Shown piece by piece: positions 7,703 to 16,205 of a stretch of 64,000 nucleotides of DNA (within the stretch, counting starts at the first letter, position 1; each line of letters begins with the position of its first letter). A model generated the notes under the pieces. The model worked only from the letters and a program-made list of their open reading frames with translations, searched no databases and had not been told where the DNA came from. The position numbers and the translations under genes were made by a program. The stretch is from Roseicella sp. DB1501 (GTDB taxonomy: Bacteria > Pseudomonadota > Alphaproteobacteria > Acetobacterales > Acetobacteraceae). The stretch lies in contig NZ_JABFHG010000001.1 in NCBI RefSeq assembly GCF_013112485.1, positions 1-64,000 of the forward strand, read 5' to 3'.

Positions 7703-9318
7703 GGCGTCGCGTCTGCACGCCGCCGGGCCTCGGCGAAAGGGGACAGGCCCCCGTGGCAGCGGCCGGGCCTCTCCCCTGCCCTTCCGCCTCGCCGCCGGCG
7801 CGGCCCGCAGCGCCGGGCGCCGCGTCCCTTCGCATCGCCGCGCTGCACCTGCCGCTGCTGCCGATCGAGCGCCGGCGCCTCACCGGCGCCGCCGCCATCT
7901 GGACGAGCGAGGGCAACCGGCGCCTGCTGGTTGCGGTCAGCCCAGAGGCCGCCGCGGCCGGCCTCGCCATCGGCCAAGCCCTGGCGGATGCCGAGGCCAT
8001 CCTGCCCGGGCTGGCGCTGCACCCGCATGCGCCGGAGGCGGATGCCGTCTGGCTGCGCCGCCTCGGCCATTGGGCGCTCTGCCTCACGCCGCGGCCGGCG
8101 CTCGACCCGCCGGACGGGCTGCTGCTCGACATTACCGGTCTCGCGCATCTGCATGGCGGCGAGGCGGCGCTGCACCGCCATCTCGCCGCGCGCTTCGCCC
8201 GCCTCGGCCTCACCGCCCGCATCGCCATCGCCGGCACGCCGGCGGCGGCGGCGGGGCTGGCCCGTAGCGGGGTGGAGCGCATCGTGCCACCGGGCGCGGA
8301 GGCGGAGGCCCTCGCCCCCCTGCCGCTGCAGGCGCTGCGGCTGCCCTTCGCCAGCATCGCCATGCTGCACCGGCTCGGCCTGCGCTGCCTTGGCGACCTG
8401 CTGCGCCAGCCCCGCGCCCCGCTCGCCCGGCGCTTCGGCCCGGAGTTGGCCGCCCGGCTGGATGCCGCGACCGGGGCGCGGCCGGCGCCGCTGCAACCGC
8501 TGCGGCCGCCGCCGGCCTTCCTGGCGGCGCGCGACCTCCTGGAGCCGCTGGTGACGCGCGAGGCGATCGACGCCACCCTGGCACTGCTGCTGGACGGGCT
8601 CTGCCGACAATTGGCGGAGGCCGGCCAGGGCGCCCGCCGCTTCCTGCTGCAGGCCTTCCGCGTCGATGGCGCGGTGCAGGCGCTCGCGGTCGGCACCGGC
8701 CTGCCCTCGCGGGACCCCCGCCATCTCGCGCGCCTCTTCCGCGAGCGGCTGGAGCGGCTGGAGCCCGGCTTCGGCTTCGAGCGGCTGGCGCTCGAGGCGC
8801 ATGCCGCCGCGCCGCTCGCCGCGCCGCAGCTCGCCCTGCCCGCGGCCCGGTCTGCCGGCGGCGCCGCGCCGCCCTCCGGCCAAGCCTTGGCGGAGCTGCT
8901 CGACCGCCTCTCGCAGCGGGTCACGCTCTGGCGCGCCGCGCCGCGCCCCAGCCACTGGCCGGAGCGCGCCATCTGGCGGGCCGGCCCCTTCGAGGCGGTG
9001 CAGGTCCCGCCTGGCTGGCCCGGCAGCGCCCCGCGGCCGGTGCGGCTGCTGCGCCGGCCGCTGCCGCTCTCGGCCGTCGCGCTGCTGCCGGATGCGCCGC
9101 CCTCCCTGCTGCGCCTCGGCCGCACCGCCTGGCGGGTGACGCGGACCGAGGGGCCGGAGCGCCTCGCCCCGGAATGGTGGCGGGACCGGCCGGACAGGGC
9201 CTGCCGCGACTACTACCGGGTGGAGCTGGCCTCGGGCGCGCGGCTCTGGGTCTGCCGCGCCGGCCTCGCCGCGCCGGGGGAGGCGATGACATGGTGGCTG
9301 CACGGACGCTTCGAGTAG
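7699..9318 (+). CDS. imuB: ImuB, Y-family polymerase-like mutasome protein
   Basis: A 539-residue DinB/Y-family homologue. ImuB has lost polymerase activity and acts as the hub linking DnaE2 to the beta clamp. The Y-family palm/fingers region begins near residue 44 (LRIAALHLPLLPIERR), and the usual catalytic Asp of motif I is replaced by HLPLLP, while LLLDITGLAHLHGG keeps one acidic residue of the later motif. The little-finger part follows, with a C-terminal tail (WWRDRPDRACRDYYRVEL) typical of ImuB. It starts by ATGA overlap with imuA and is followed 22 bp later by dnaE2. Confidence 0.93.
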   Translation: MRRRVCTPPGLGERGQAPVAAAGPLPCPSASPPARPAAPGAASLRIAALHLPLLPIERRRLTGAAAIWTSEGNRRLLVAVSPEAAAAGLAIGQALADAEAILPGLALHPHAPEADAVWLRRLGHWALCLTPRPALDPPDGLLLDITGLAHLHGGEAALHRHLAARFARLGLTARIAIAGTPAAAAGLARSGVERIVPPGAEAEALAPLPLQALRLPFASIAMLHRLGLRCLGDLLRQPRAPLARRFGPELAARLDAATGARPAPLQPLRPPPAFLAARDLLEPLVTREAIDATLALLLDGLCRQLAEAGQGARRFLLQAFRVDGAVQALAVGTGLPSRDPRHLARLFRERLERLEPGFGFERLALEAHAAAPLAAPQLALPAARSAGGAAPPSGQALAELLDRLSQRVTLWRAAPRPSHWPERAIWRAGPFEAVQVPPGWPGSAPRPVRLLRRPLPLSAVALLPDAPPSLLRLGRTAWRVTRTEGPERLAPEWWRDRPDRACRDYYRVELASGARLWVCRAGLAAPGEAMTWWLHGRFE

Positions 9319-9340
9319 CTGTGACGGTCCTGGCGCGGCG

Positions 9341-12300
9341 ATGAGCGGCTTCGCCGAGCTCGCGGCGCTGTCGAATTTCACCTTCCTCGAGGGCGCCTCG
9401 CATCCGCAGGAGCTGGTGGCGCAGGCCAAGGCGCTGGGCCATGCCGGCATCGGCATCGCCGACCGCAACAGCTTCGCCGGGCTGGTGCGCGGGACGGTGG
9501 CGGCGGAGCAGGCGGAGATCCGCTTCCTCCCCGGCGCCCGCATCGTCCTGGCGGATGGCCAGGACTATCTCGCCTGGCCGGCCGACCGCGCCGCCTATGG
9601 CCGGCTCGCCGCGCTGCTCTCCGCCGGCCGCATGCGGGACCCGAAGGGCAGCTGTTCCATCCCGCGCGAGGCGCTGCTCGACGCCGCCGAGGGAATGGTG
9701 CTGGCGCTGGTGCCGCCCGAGGCGCCTGACGCGGCCTTCGCCGCGCGCCTCGCCCAGGATGCCGCGGCGCTGCGCCGCCTCGCCCTGCCGCTCTTCTGCG
9801 CCGCCACGCATCGCTTCCGCGGCGACGACCGCAAGCGGCTGGACCGGCTGGCCGGCATGGCGGGCGCCGCCGGCGTGGCATTGCTCGCCGCCGGCGGCAC
9901 GCGCTACCACCGGCCGGAGCGCCGGCGCCTCGCCGATGTGCTGACCGCCATCCGGCTCGGCACCACGGTGGAGGCGCTGGGCTATGCCGCCGAGCGCAAT
10001 GCCGAGGCGCATCTGAAGCCGGCGGCCGAGATGCGGCGCCTCTTCGCCGGGCACGAGGCGGCGGTGGCGGCGACGCTGCGCGTGCTTGCCACCTGCCGCT
10101 TCTCCCTGCGCGACCTCGCCTACGACTATCCGGACGAGATCCTCGATCCCGGCCTGACCCCGCAGCAGACGCTGGAGCGGCGGGTCGCCCTGGCCAGCGC
10201 GGCGAAATGGCCGGCGGGCGTGCCGGAGAAGGTCGCGGCGCAGCTCCGCCACGAGCTCGGCCTGATCGCGCGGAAGGGCTACGCGCCCTATTTCCTCACT
10301 GTGCACGAGATCGTCGGCTTCGCGGTGGGGCGCGGCATCCTCTGCCAGGGTCGCGGCTCGGCGGCGAATTCGGCGGTGTGCTACGTGCTCGGCATCACCT
10401 CCGTCTCGCCCGACAAGCACGACCTCCTCTTCGAGCGCTTCATCAGCGCCTCGCGCGACGAGCCGCCCGATATCGACGTGGATTTCGAGCATGAGCGGCG
10501 CGAGGAGGTGATCCAGCACCTCTACGAGCGCTATGGCCGCGACCGCGCCGCCATCGCCGCCACCGTCATCCGCTACCGCGACCGCAGCGCCATCCGCGAG
10601 GTCGGCAAGGCCATGGGCCTGTCGGAGGATGTGACGGGGCGGCTGGCGAAGGCCGTCTGGGGCGCGGGCGGTGATTCCATCGCCGGGATCGCCGCCGCGC
10701 AGGGGCTCGACCCCGCCGGCGATCCGCGGCTGCGCCTGGCCTGCGCGCTGACCGAGGAGCTGATCGGCTTCCCGCGCCACCTGGCGACGCATGTCGGCGG
10801 CTTCGTCATCGCGCGGCACAGGTTGACCGAGCTCGCCATCGTCACCCGGGCGGCGATGCAGGACCGCCACATCATCGAATGGGACAAGGACGACATCGAG
10901 GCGCTCGGCATCCTCAAGGTCGATGTGCTCGGCCTTGGCATGCTCTCCTGCCTGCGCCGCGCCTTCACCCTGATCGCGCGGCATGGCGGAAGGGTGCTGA
11001 CGCTGCAGGGCGTGCCGCAGGACGACGAGAAAACCTACGAGATGCTCTGCCGCGGCGACAGCCTCGGCGTCTTCCAGGTAGAGAGCCGGGCGCAGATGAA
11101 CATGCTGCCGCGGCTGCGGCCGAAGACCTTCTACGACCTGGTGATCGAGGTGGCGATCGTCCGCCCCGGCCCGATCCAGGGCGACATGGTGCATCCCTAT
11201 CTGCGGCGGCGGGAGGCACCGGAGGAGGTGCAGTATCCCTCGCCGGCGCTGATCCCGGTCCTGAAGAAGACACTCGGCGTGCCGCTCTTCCAGGAGCAGG
11301 CGATGCAGATCGCCATCATCGCCGCCGGCTTCTTGCCCGAGGAGGCCGACAGGCTGCGCCGCGCCATGGCCAGCTTCCGGCAGGATGGCGAGCTGGCGCC
11401 CTTCCGCACCCGCTTCATCGAGGGCATGGCGGCGAAGGGCTACCCGCCGGACTTCGCCGAGCGCTGCTTCCGGCAGATCGAGGGCTTCGGCAGCTACGGC
11501 TTTCCGGAATCCCATGCCGCCGCCTTCGCCCAGCTCGTCTATGTCTCGGCCTGGATCAAGCGGCACCATCCCGCGGCCTTCGCCTGCGCCCTGCTCAACA
11601 GCCAGCCCATGGGCTTCTACGCGCCGGCCCAGATCATCCGCGACGCGCGCGAGCATGCGGTGCAGATCCGCCCCATCGATGCGCTGCACAGCGACTGGGA
11701 CTGCACGCTCGAGCCCGATCCCGGAAGCGCCGGCGGGCTGGCGCTGCGCCTCGGCCTGCGGCTGGTGCAGGGCCTCGGCGAGGCGGCGGCCCGGCGGCTG
11801 GTCGCGGCGCGGGAGGCGCTCGCAGGGCAGGCCGTGCCGCCGGCGCGGGCGCTGGCCCGGCTGATCCGCGAGGCTGAACTCGACCGCGGCACGGTGGAGC
11901 GGCTGGCGGAGGCGGATGCCTTCCGCGCCCTCGGCCTCGACCGCCGCGCCGCGCTGTGGGAGGCGACGGCGGTGGAGGCGGCCGCTCCGCCGCCGCTGCA
12001 AGGCGAGCTTTTCGAGCCTCCGCCGCGCCTGCCCGCCGCCACAGCCGGGGAGGAGACGGTGCTGGACTATGCCGCGACCGCCCTCTCCCTGCGGCACCAT
12101 CCGCTCGCCCTGCTGCGGCCGCGGCTGGCAGCGGAGCGGCTGGCCGATACGCGCCTGCTCGGCGCGGCGCGGCGCGGCGCCTGGATCCGCCTGCCCGGCC
12201 TCGTCCTGGTGCGGCAGCGCCCGGGCAGTGCCAAGGGCGTCGTCTTCTTCACCGTCGAGGATGAATGGGGGGTCGCCAATCTCGTCCTCTATCCCGACCT

Positions 12301-12580
12301 CGCCCGGCGCTACCGCGCCGCGGTCGTCGCCGCGCGCCTCGTCGTCGCCGAGGGGCGGGTGGAGCGGCACGAGGCGGAGGTGCCGATCATCCACCTGATC
12401 GTGCGCCGGCTGATCGACCGCTCGGCGCTCCTCGCCGGCCTCGCGGCGGTCGATGGTCCTGAGCACGCCCCATCGCACGCCCCATGGCGCCGCGCCCTCG
12501 CCCGCGCCGACGAGGTGGAGCGGCCGGACCTGCGCGACGTCCCCCGGCTGCGCCTGCCGCCGAGCCGGGACTTCCACTGA
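9341..12580 (+). CDS. dnaE2: Error-prone DNA polymerase DnaE2 (ImuC)
   Basis: A 1079-residue C-family polymerase of the DnaE2/ImuC type, which copies damaged templates and drives SOS mutagenesis. Order: PHP domain from residue 1 (FLEGASHPQELVAQAKALG), palm with catalytic Asp377 and Asp379 in PDIDVDFEHE, third Asp528 in LKVDVLGLG, helix-hairpin-helix and a C-terminal OB fold (VFFTVEDEWGVANLVLYPDL). The length fits DnaE2 and is shorter than replicative DnaE1. No strong ribosome site precedes its ATG, so coupling to imuB translation is likely. The whole cassette answers to the LexA box at 6734. Confidence 0.96.
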   Translation: MSGFAELAALSNFTFLEGASHPQELVAQAKALGHAGIGIADRNSFAGLVRGTVAAEQAEIRFLPGARIVLADGQDYLAWPADRAAYGRLAALLSAGRMRDPKGSCSIPREALLDAAEGMVLALVPPEAPDAAFAARLAQDAAALRRLALPLFCAATHRFRGDDRKRLDRLAGMAGAAGVALLAAGGTRYHRPERRRLADVLTAIRLGTTVEALGYAAERNAEAHLKPAAEMRRLFAGHEAAVAATLRVLATCRFSLRDLAYDYPDEILDPGLTPQQTLERRVALASAAKWPAGVPEKVAAQLRHELGLIARKGYAPYFLTVHEIVGFAVGRGILCQGRGSAANSAVCYVLGITSVSPDKHDLLFERFISASRDEPPDIDVDFEHERREEVIQHLYERYGRDRAAIAATVIRYRDRSAIREVGKAMGLSEDVTGRLAKAVWGAGGDSIAGIAAAQGLDPAGDPRLRLACALTEELIGFPRHLATHVGGFVIARHRLTELAIVTRAAMQDRHIIEWDKDDIEALGILKVDVLGLGMLSCLRRAFTLIARHGGRVLTLQGVPQDDEKTYEMLCRGDSLGVFQVESRAQMNMLPRLRPKTFYDLVIEVAIVRPGPIQGDMVHPYLRRREAPEEVQYPSPALIPVLKKTLGVPLFQEQAMQIAIIAAGFLPEEADRLRRAMASFRQDGELAPFRTRFIEGMAAKGYPPDFAERCFRQIEGFGSYGFPESHAAAFAQLVYVSAWIKRHHPAAFACALLNSQPMGFYAPAQIIRDAREHAVQIRPIDALHSDWDCTLEPDPGSAGGLALRLGLRLVQGLGEAAARRLVAAREALAGQAVPPARALARLIREAELDRGTVERLAEADAFRALGLDRRAALWEATAVEAAAPPPLQGELFEPPPRLPAATAGEETVLDYAATALSLRHHPLALLRPRLAAERLADTRLLGAARRGAWIRLPGLVLVRQRPGSAKGVVFFTVEDEWGVANLVLYPDLARRYRAAVVAARLVVAEGRVERHEAEVPIIHLIVRRLIDRSALLAGLAAVDGPEHAPSHAPWRRALARADEVERPDLRDVPRLRLPPSRDFH

Positions 12581-12629
12581 GCGCCGCAGGGTTGGTAGCC
12601 TGCCGCCGACACAGGGGGAGACGAAGCCG

Positions 12630-13010
12630 ATGGGGTTCCAGGAGGCCGTCGCCACCTGCTTCCGGCGCTACGCGCAATTCGACGGCCGCTCGGCCCGGCC
12701 GGAATACTGGTGGTTCTTCCTCTTCAACCTGCTCATGCAGGGCGCGACCAGCCTGATCGATGCCGCCCTGTTCGGCCGCGACAGCCTCGGCCTGATCAAC
12801 GGCCTCTACTCGCTCGCGGTGCTGCTGCCGGGCATCGCCGTCGGGGTGCGCCGCCTGCACGACACCGACCGCAGCGGCTGGTGGCTGCTGATCTCCTTCA
12901 TCCCGGTCATCGGCATCATCATGCTCATCATCTGGTTCTGCCGGCCGGGCGATGCCGGCGCCAACCGCTTCGGCGCCCCGCCGGCGCGGCTCGCCCCCGC
13001 GCCGTCCTGA
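12630..13010 (+). CDS. DUF805 integral membrane protein
   Basis: A 126-residue inner-membrane protein of the DUF805 (YhaH/YhaI) family, function unknown. The N-terminus FQEAVATCFRRYAQFDGRSARPEYWWF and the signature GVRRLHDTDRSGWW are the family hallmarks. Hydrophobic segments run at about 29-52, 60-76 and 88-107, then a short polar tail. The ATG at 12630 has a GGGGGAG site about nine bases upstream. It follows dnaE2 by 49 bp on the same strand, but need not share its regulation. Confidence 0.9.
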   Translation: MGFQEAVATCFRRYAQFDGRSARPEYWWFFLFNLLMQGATSLIDAALFGRDSLGLINGLYSLAVLLPGIAVGVRRLHDTDRSGWWLLISFIPVIGIIMLIIWFCRPGDAGANRFGAPPARLAPAPS

Positions 13011-13063
13011 CCCGCCCCATCCTGCCTGCCCTGGCCAGAAGGGGGGACTCACGCAGGCTTATT

Positions 13064-13085
13064 TGCGAGTAAGTCGCAGTTGCGA
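13064..13085 (+). promoter_or_regulatory. Fur-superfamily-like operator (TGCGA half-sites)
   Basis: TGCGA-GTAAG-TCGCA-GT-TGCGA: a perfect inverted repeat (13064-13078) followed by an overlapping third half-site (13081-13085), all within the only AT-richer patch of this gap. Three closely spaced alternating half-sites are how Fur-type dimers often bind. It lies about 50 bp before the small unknown gene at 13144. Assignment to Fur, Mur or Irr is inferred. Confidence 0.45.
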
Positions 13086-13143
13086 TATTGCGGAGGTGAC
13101 GAACGCGACGCGCTGGCGTGGAGGAAAGCCCCGATGGCAACCC

Positions 13144-13596
13144 ATGGACTGCCCGCCTGGCCCTCCCGCCTGGCCCTGGGCCGGTACCCTGGCGGAGGCC
13201 CTGCCGCCGCCGGAACGCCTGCTCCTCGACGGCGCCCGCCTCTGGAGCACCGCCGCGCGGCACGGCCAGCCGCCGCTGCCGGCGGCGCGCCTGCCCTTCA
13301 TCACCGAAGGGGCCGAGACCGCCCTGCGGCCGCTCGATGCCCTGATGCGCGCGGTGCACGGCGCGCTGCCGGTGGGCTGCCCACTCTGCCCGCAGGTGGC
13401 CTCCCCCGAGGCGGTCCTGCTGCTCTATTGCGCCCTGGTCCAGCGCGGCGCCCGGCGCGAGGCGCTCGCCCTGCTGCTCCGCCACATGCCGCCCGATGCC
13501 ACCCAGGCGGCGCTCGCCGCCGCCATCGCGCTCGGCATCGCCTTCGCCCAGGCCGGGCTGCTGCTGCGCCATCCCCTGCGGCCGGCGCCGCGCTGA
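13144..13596 (+). CDS. Unknown small protein with GCPLC motif, possible frameshift
   Basis: About 150 residues that I do not recognise. Visible: TLAEALPPPERLLLDGARLWST, a central VGCPLCPQVASPEAVLLLYC cysteine cluster that might bind metal, and a hydrophobic C-terminal helix (ALAAAIALGIAFAQAGLLL) that could be a membrane anchor. The ATG at 13144 lacks a spaced ribosome site, whereas a strong GGAGGAAAG (13120-13128) is well placed for an ATG at 13134 in another frame; that frame has good codon use for ~17 codons before the frame used here takes over. A +1 shift near 13180, real or an assembly error, would join them. A Fur-like operator lies upstream. Confidence 0.6.
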   Translation: MDCPPGPPAWPWAGTLAEALPPPERLLLDGARLWSTAARHGQPPLPAARLPFITEGAETALRPLDALMRAVHGALPVGCPLCPQVASPEAVLLLYCALVQRGARREALALLLRHMPPDATQAALAAAIALGIAFAQAGLLLRHPLRPAPR

Positions 13597-13651
13597 CCCA
13601 GCCCTCCTCGCCGCCATTGGCCCGATCGCGGCGGCCGTCGCAGAATGGCGC

Positions 13652-14209
13652 ATGCGCGCCCTGACCTGGCTGCTTCCCGGCCTGCTGCTGATCCTCGGCG
13701 GCGCCGCCGTGGAATACGCCATGGGCCGCGAGCCCTGGTGCCGCTGCGGGGTGATCCGGCTCTGGCAGGGCGCGGTGAACAGCCCGGAGAATTCGCAGCA
13801 GATCGCCGACTGGTACACGCCCTCGCATATCGTCCACGGGCTGCTCTTCCACGCCGCCCTGGCCTTCGCGTTGCCGCGCCAGCCGGTGCGGGTCCGCGCG
13901 CTGATCGCCCTCGCCGTCGAGGTGGCCTGGGAGGTGGTGGAGAACAGCAGCTGGGTGATCGAGCGCTACCGCGCCGCCACCATCGCGCTCGACTATGACG
14001 GCGACAGCATCCTCAACTCCGTCTGCGACATGCTGGCCATGCTGCTCGGCTTCTGGCTGGCGGCGCGGCTGCCGGTCTGGCTGTCCGTGCTGCTCGGCAT
14101 CGGGCTGGAATTGCTGGCCCTGGCCGCGATCCGCGACAACCTGACGCTCAACGTGCTGATGCTGCTTTACCCGATCCAGGCGGTGCGGGACTGGCAGGCG
14201 GGCGGCTGA
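13652..14209 (+). CDS. DUF2585 (UPF0314) membrane protein
   Basis: A 185-residue membrane protein of the DUF2585/UPF0314 family, found mainly in alphaproteobacteria and of unknown function. The N-terminal hydrophobic helix (LLPGLLLILGGAAVEYAMG) leads into the family motif CRCG (Cys30, Cys32), then LWQGAVNSPENSQQIADWYTP and SHIVHG, which are strongly conserved. Further membrane helices cover about 65-90, 125-145 and 147-165. It starts 55 bp after the unknown GCPLC gene on the same strand. It is convergent with the carboxylase operon, only 21 bp separating the stop codons. Confidence 0.88.
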   Translation: MRALTWLLPGLLLILGGAAVEYAMGREPWCRCGVIRLWQGAVNSPENSQQIADWYTPSHIVHGLLFHAALAFALPRQPVRVRALIALAVEVAWEVVENSSWVIERYRAATIALDYDGDSILNSVCDMLAMLLGFWLAARLPVWLSVLLGIGLELLALAAIRDNLTLNVLMLLYPIQAVRDWQAGG

Positions 14210-14230
14210 CGCCTCCCGCCCCGGCCACCG

Positions 14231-16201
14231 TCATCCCTCCGCCAGGGTGACGATCTCCGTCCCCTCCTCCACCGTGTCGCCGGCGGCGCAGCCGATATGC
14301 GCGACCACGCCATCGGCGGGCGCGGTGATGCGCAGCTCGGTCTTCATCGCCTCCAGCACCGCCAGCACCTGGCCGCGGGAGACGCTCTCGCCCTCCGTCA
14401 CCAGCACCTGCACGACGCGGCCCGGGATGGGTGCGGCGAGGCGCCCCTGCCCGGCCACCTCGCCGCCCGGCGGCGCATAGGGGTCGAGCAGCCGCAGGGT
14501 CCAGCCGCCTTCCGGCAGCGTCACCTGGATCGCCTCGCCATCGCGCAGCACGGGGATGCGGTGGACGACGCCATCCAGGACGAGATGCAGCGCGCCATCC
14601 TGGCGCTGGCCGGCGAGCGTGACCTCCGTCCCCTCCACCGCCATCCGCCAGCCGGCCGCCGCGTGCGACAGGCGCAGGCGGTGCTGCGCCTCGCCATCCG
14701 CCAGCAGCAGGAGCTGCGAGCCGCGCCCCTGCAGCCGCCAGCCATCCCGGCGGTCCCAGGGATCGGTGCAGGGATCGGCGACCGTCCCGGCGGCGGGCAG
14801 CACCGCCTCCAGCGCCGCCGCCGCCAGGGCGAGCACCGGCGCCGGGCGCCGCGGCGGCTGCAGGTCGGCCGCGAAGCGCCCGGCGAAGCCGGTATCGAGC
14901 TCCGCCGCCCGCATCGCCGGATGCGCCACCAGTCGCTGCAGGAAGCCGAGATTGCTGGTGATGCCCGCGATGCGGCAGGCGCCGAGCGCGGTGCCGAGCC
15001 GTGCCAGCGCCGCCTCGCGGTCCTCCCCCCAGGCGACCAGCTTGGCGATCATCGGGTCGTAGAAGGGGGTGATCGCATCGCCCTGCCGCACGCCGCTCTC
15101 GATGCGCAGGTCGGGCGCCGGATCGGGCAGCGCGAAGCGCCGCAGCGGGCCGGTGGAGGGGCGGAAATCGGCGGCCGGGTCCTCGGCATAGAGCCGCACC
15201 TCGACGCTGTGGCCATGCGGCGCCGGCGCCTCGGGCAGCGGCAGGGATTCGCCGGCCGCGATGCGGAGCTGCCATTCCACCAGATCGAGGCCGGTGACCA
15301 TCTCCGTCACCGGATGCTCCACCTGCAGGCGGGTGTTCATCTCCATGAAGAAGGCATCCTCGCCCTCGACGATGAACTCCACCGTGCCGGCCGAGACGTA
15401 GCCGACGGCGCGCGCCGCGGTGATGGCGGCGGCGTGCAGCCGCTCGCGCAGCGCCGGCGAGAGGTCGGGGGCCGGCGCCTCCTCCAGCACCTTCTGATGC
15501 CGCCGCTGCACCGAGCAGTCGCGGGTATGCAGATGGAGGGTGTTGCCGTGGCGGTCGGCGAAGACCTGCACCTCGACATGCCGCGGCCGCTGCAGGTAGC
15601 GCTCGAGCAGGATGCGGTCGTCGCCGAAGGCCGCCTTGGCCTCGCGCCGCGCACCGGCCAGCGCGGCGGCGAACTCCTCGGCCCGCAGCACTGGCCGCAT
15701 GCCCTTGCCGCCGCCGCCGGCACTCGCCTTGATCAGCACCGGGAAGCCGATGCGGGCCGCCTGATGCGCGAGATGCGCCTCCGCCTGCTCCTCGCCGTGA
15801 TAGCCGGGGACGATGGGCACGCCCGCCGCCTCCATCAGCCGCTTGCTCTCGGCCTTGCTGCCCATGGCGCGGATGGCCCCGGGCGGCGGCCCGACGAAGG
15901 CGATGCCGGCCCCGGCGCAGGCCTCGGCGAAACCGGCATTCTCCGAGAGGAAGCCATAGCCGGGATGGATCGCCCCGGCGCCGCTCGCTTGCGCGGCGGC
16001 GAGGATGCGGTCGATGCGGAGATAGCTCTCCGAGGCCCGGGCCGGGCCGATCGGATGCGCCTCGTCCGCCAGCGCCACATGCTGCGCGCCGGCATCCGCC
16101 TCGGAGAAGACGGCGACGCTGCGGATCCCCATGCGGCGGGCGGTGCGGATGACGCGGCAGGCGATCTCGCCACGATTGGCGATGAGCAGAGTGCGGAACA
16201 T
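14231..16201 (-). CDS. mccA: Acyl-CoA carboxylase biotin subunit (methylcrotonyl-CoA type)
   Basis: A 656-residue biotin carboxylase/biotin carrier subunit. Order: biotin carboxylase N-domain (RTLLIANRGEIACRVIRTARR), ATP-grasp with GGGGKGM, catalytic EMNTRLQVEHPVTEM, a linker domain, then the biotinyl domain with LEAMKTEL, biotin on Lys620. It carboxylates biotin for transfer by the beta subunit encoded 4 bp upstream in the operon. The neighbours mccB and ivd point to 3-methylcrotonyl-CoA (leucine/isovalerate pathway); propionyl- or geranyl-CoA carboxylase cannot be excluded by sequence alone. Last gene of the 11-gene operon. Confidence 0.93.
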   Translation of the reverse strand: MFRTLLIANRGEIACRVIRTARRMGIRSVAVFSEADAGAQHVALADEAHPIGPARASESYLRIDRILAAAQASGAGAIHPGYGFLSENAGFAEACAGAGIAFVGPPPGAIRAMGSKAESKRLMEAAGVPIVPGYHGEEQAEAHLAHQAARIGFPVLIKASAGGGGKGMRPVLRAEEFAAALAGARREAKAAFGDDRILLERYLQRPRHVEVQVFADRHGNTLHLHTRDCSVQRRHQKVLEEAPAPDLSPALRERLHAAAITAARAVGYVSAGTVEFIVEGEDAFFMEMNTRLQVEHPVTEMVTGLDLVEWQLRIAAGESLPLPEAPAPHGHSVEVRLYAEDPAADFRPSTGPLRRFALPDPAPDLRIESGVRQGDAITPFYDPMIAKLVAWGEDREAALARLGTALGACRIAGITSNLGFLQRLVAHPAMRAAELDTGFAGRFAADLQPPRRPAPVLALAAAALEAVLPAAGTVADPCTDPWDRRDGWRLQGRGSQLLLLADGEAQHRLRLSHAAAGWRMAVEGTEVTLAGQRQDGALHLVLDGVVHRIPVLRDGEAIQVTLPEGGWTLRLLDPYAPPGGEVAGQGRLAAPIPGRVVQVLVTEGESVSRGQVLAVLEAMKTELRITAPADGVVAHIGCAAGDTVEEGTEIVTLAEG

Positions 16202-16205
16202 GCGG

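Noticed and set aside
8921-12655. 1244-codon open frame antisense to dnaE2, and a 913-codon one antisense to imuA-imuB
   Set aside because: Long antisense frames are expected where GC is very high and stop codons are rare. Their translations are low-complexity (Arg, Ala, Gly, Gln), have no family motif, and the sense genes are certain.
13080-13664. Full-length frame from the well-placed ATG at 13134
   Set aside because: Only its first ~17 codons have coding-like third positions; afterwards it is Pro/Arg/Ala-rich shadow of the frame ending at 13596. Kept only as a possible frameshifted start.
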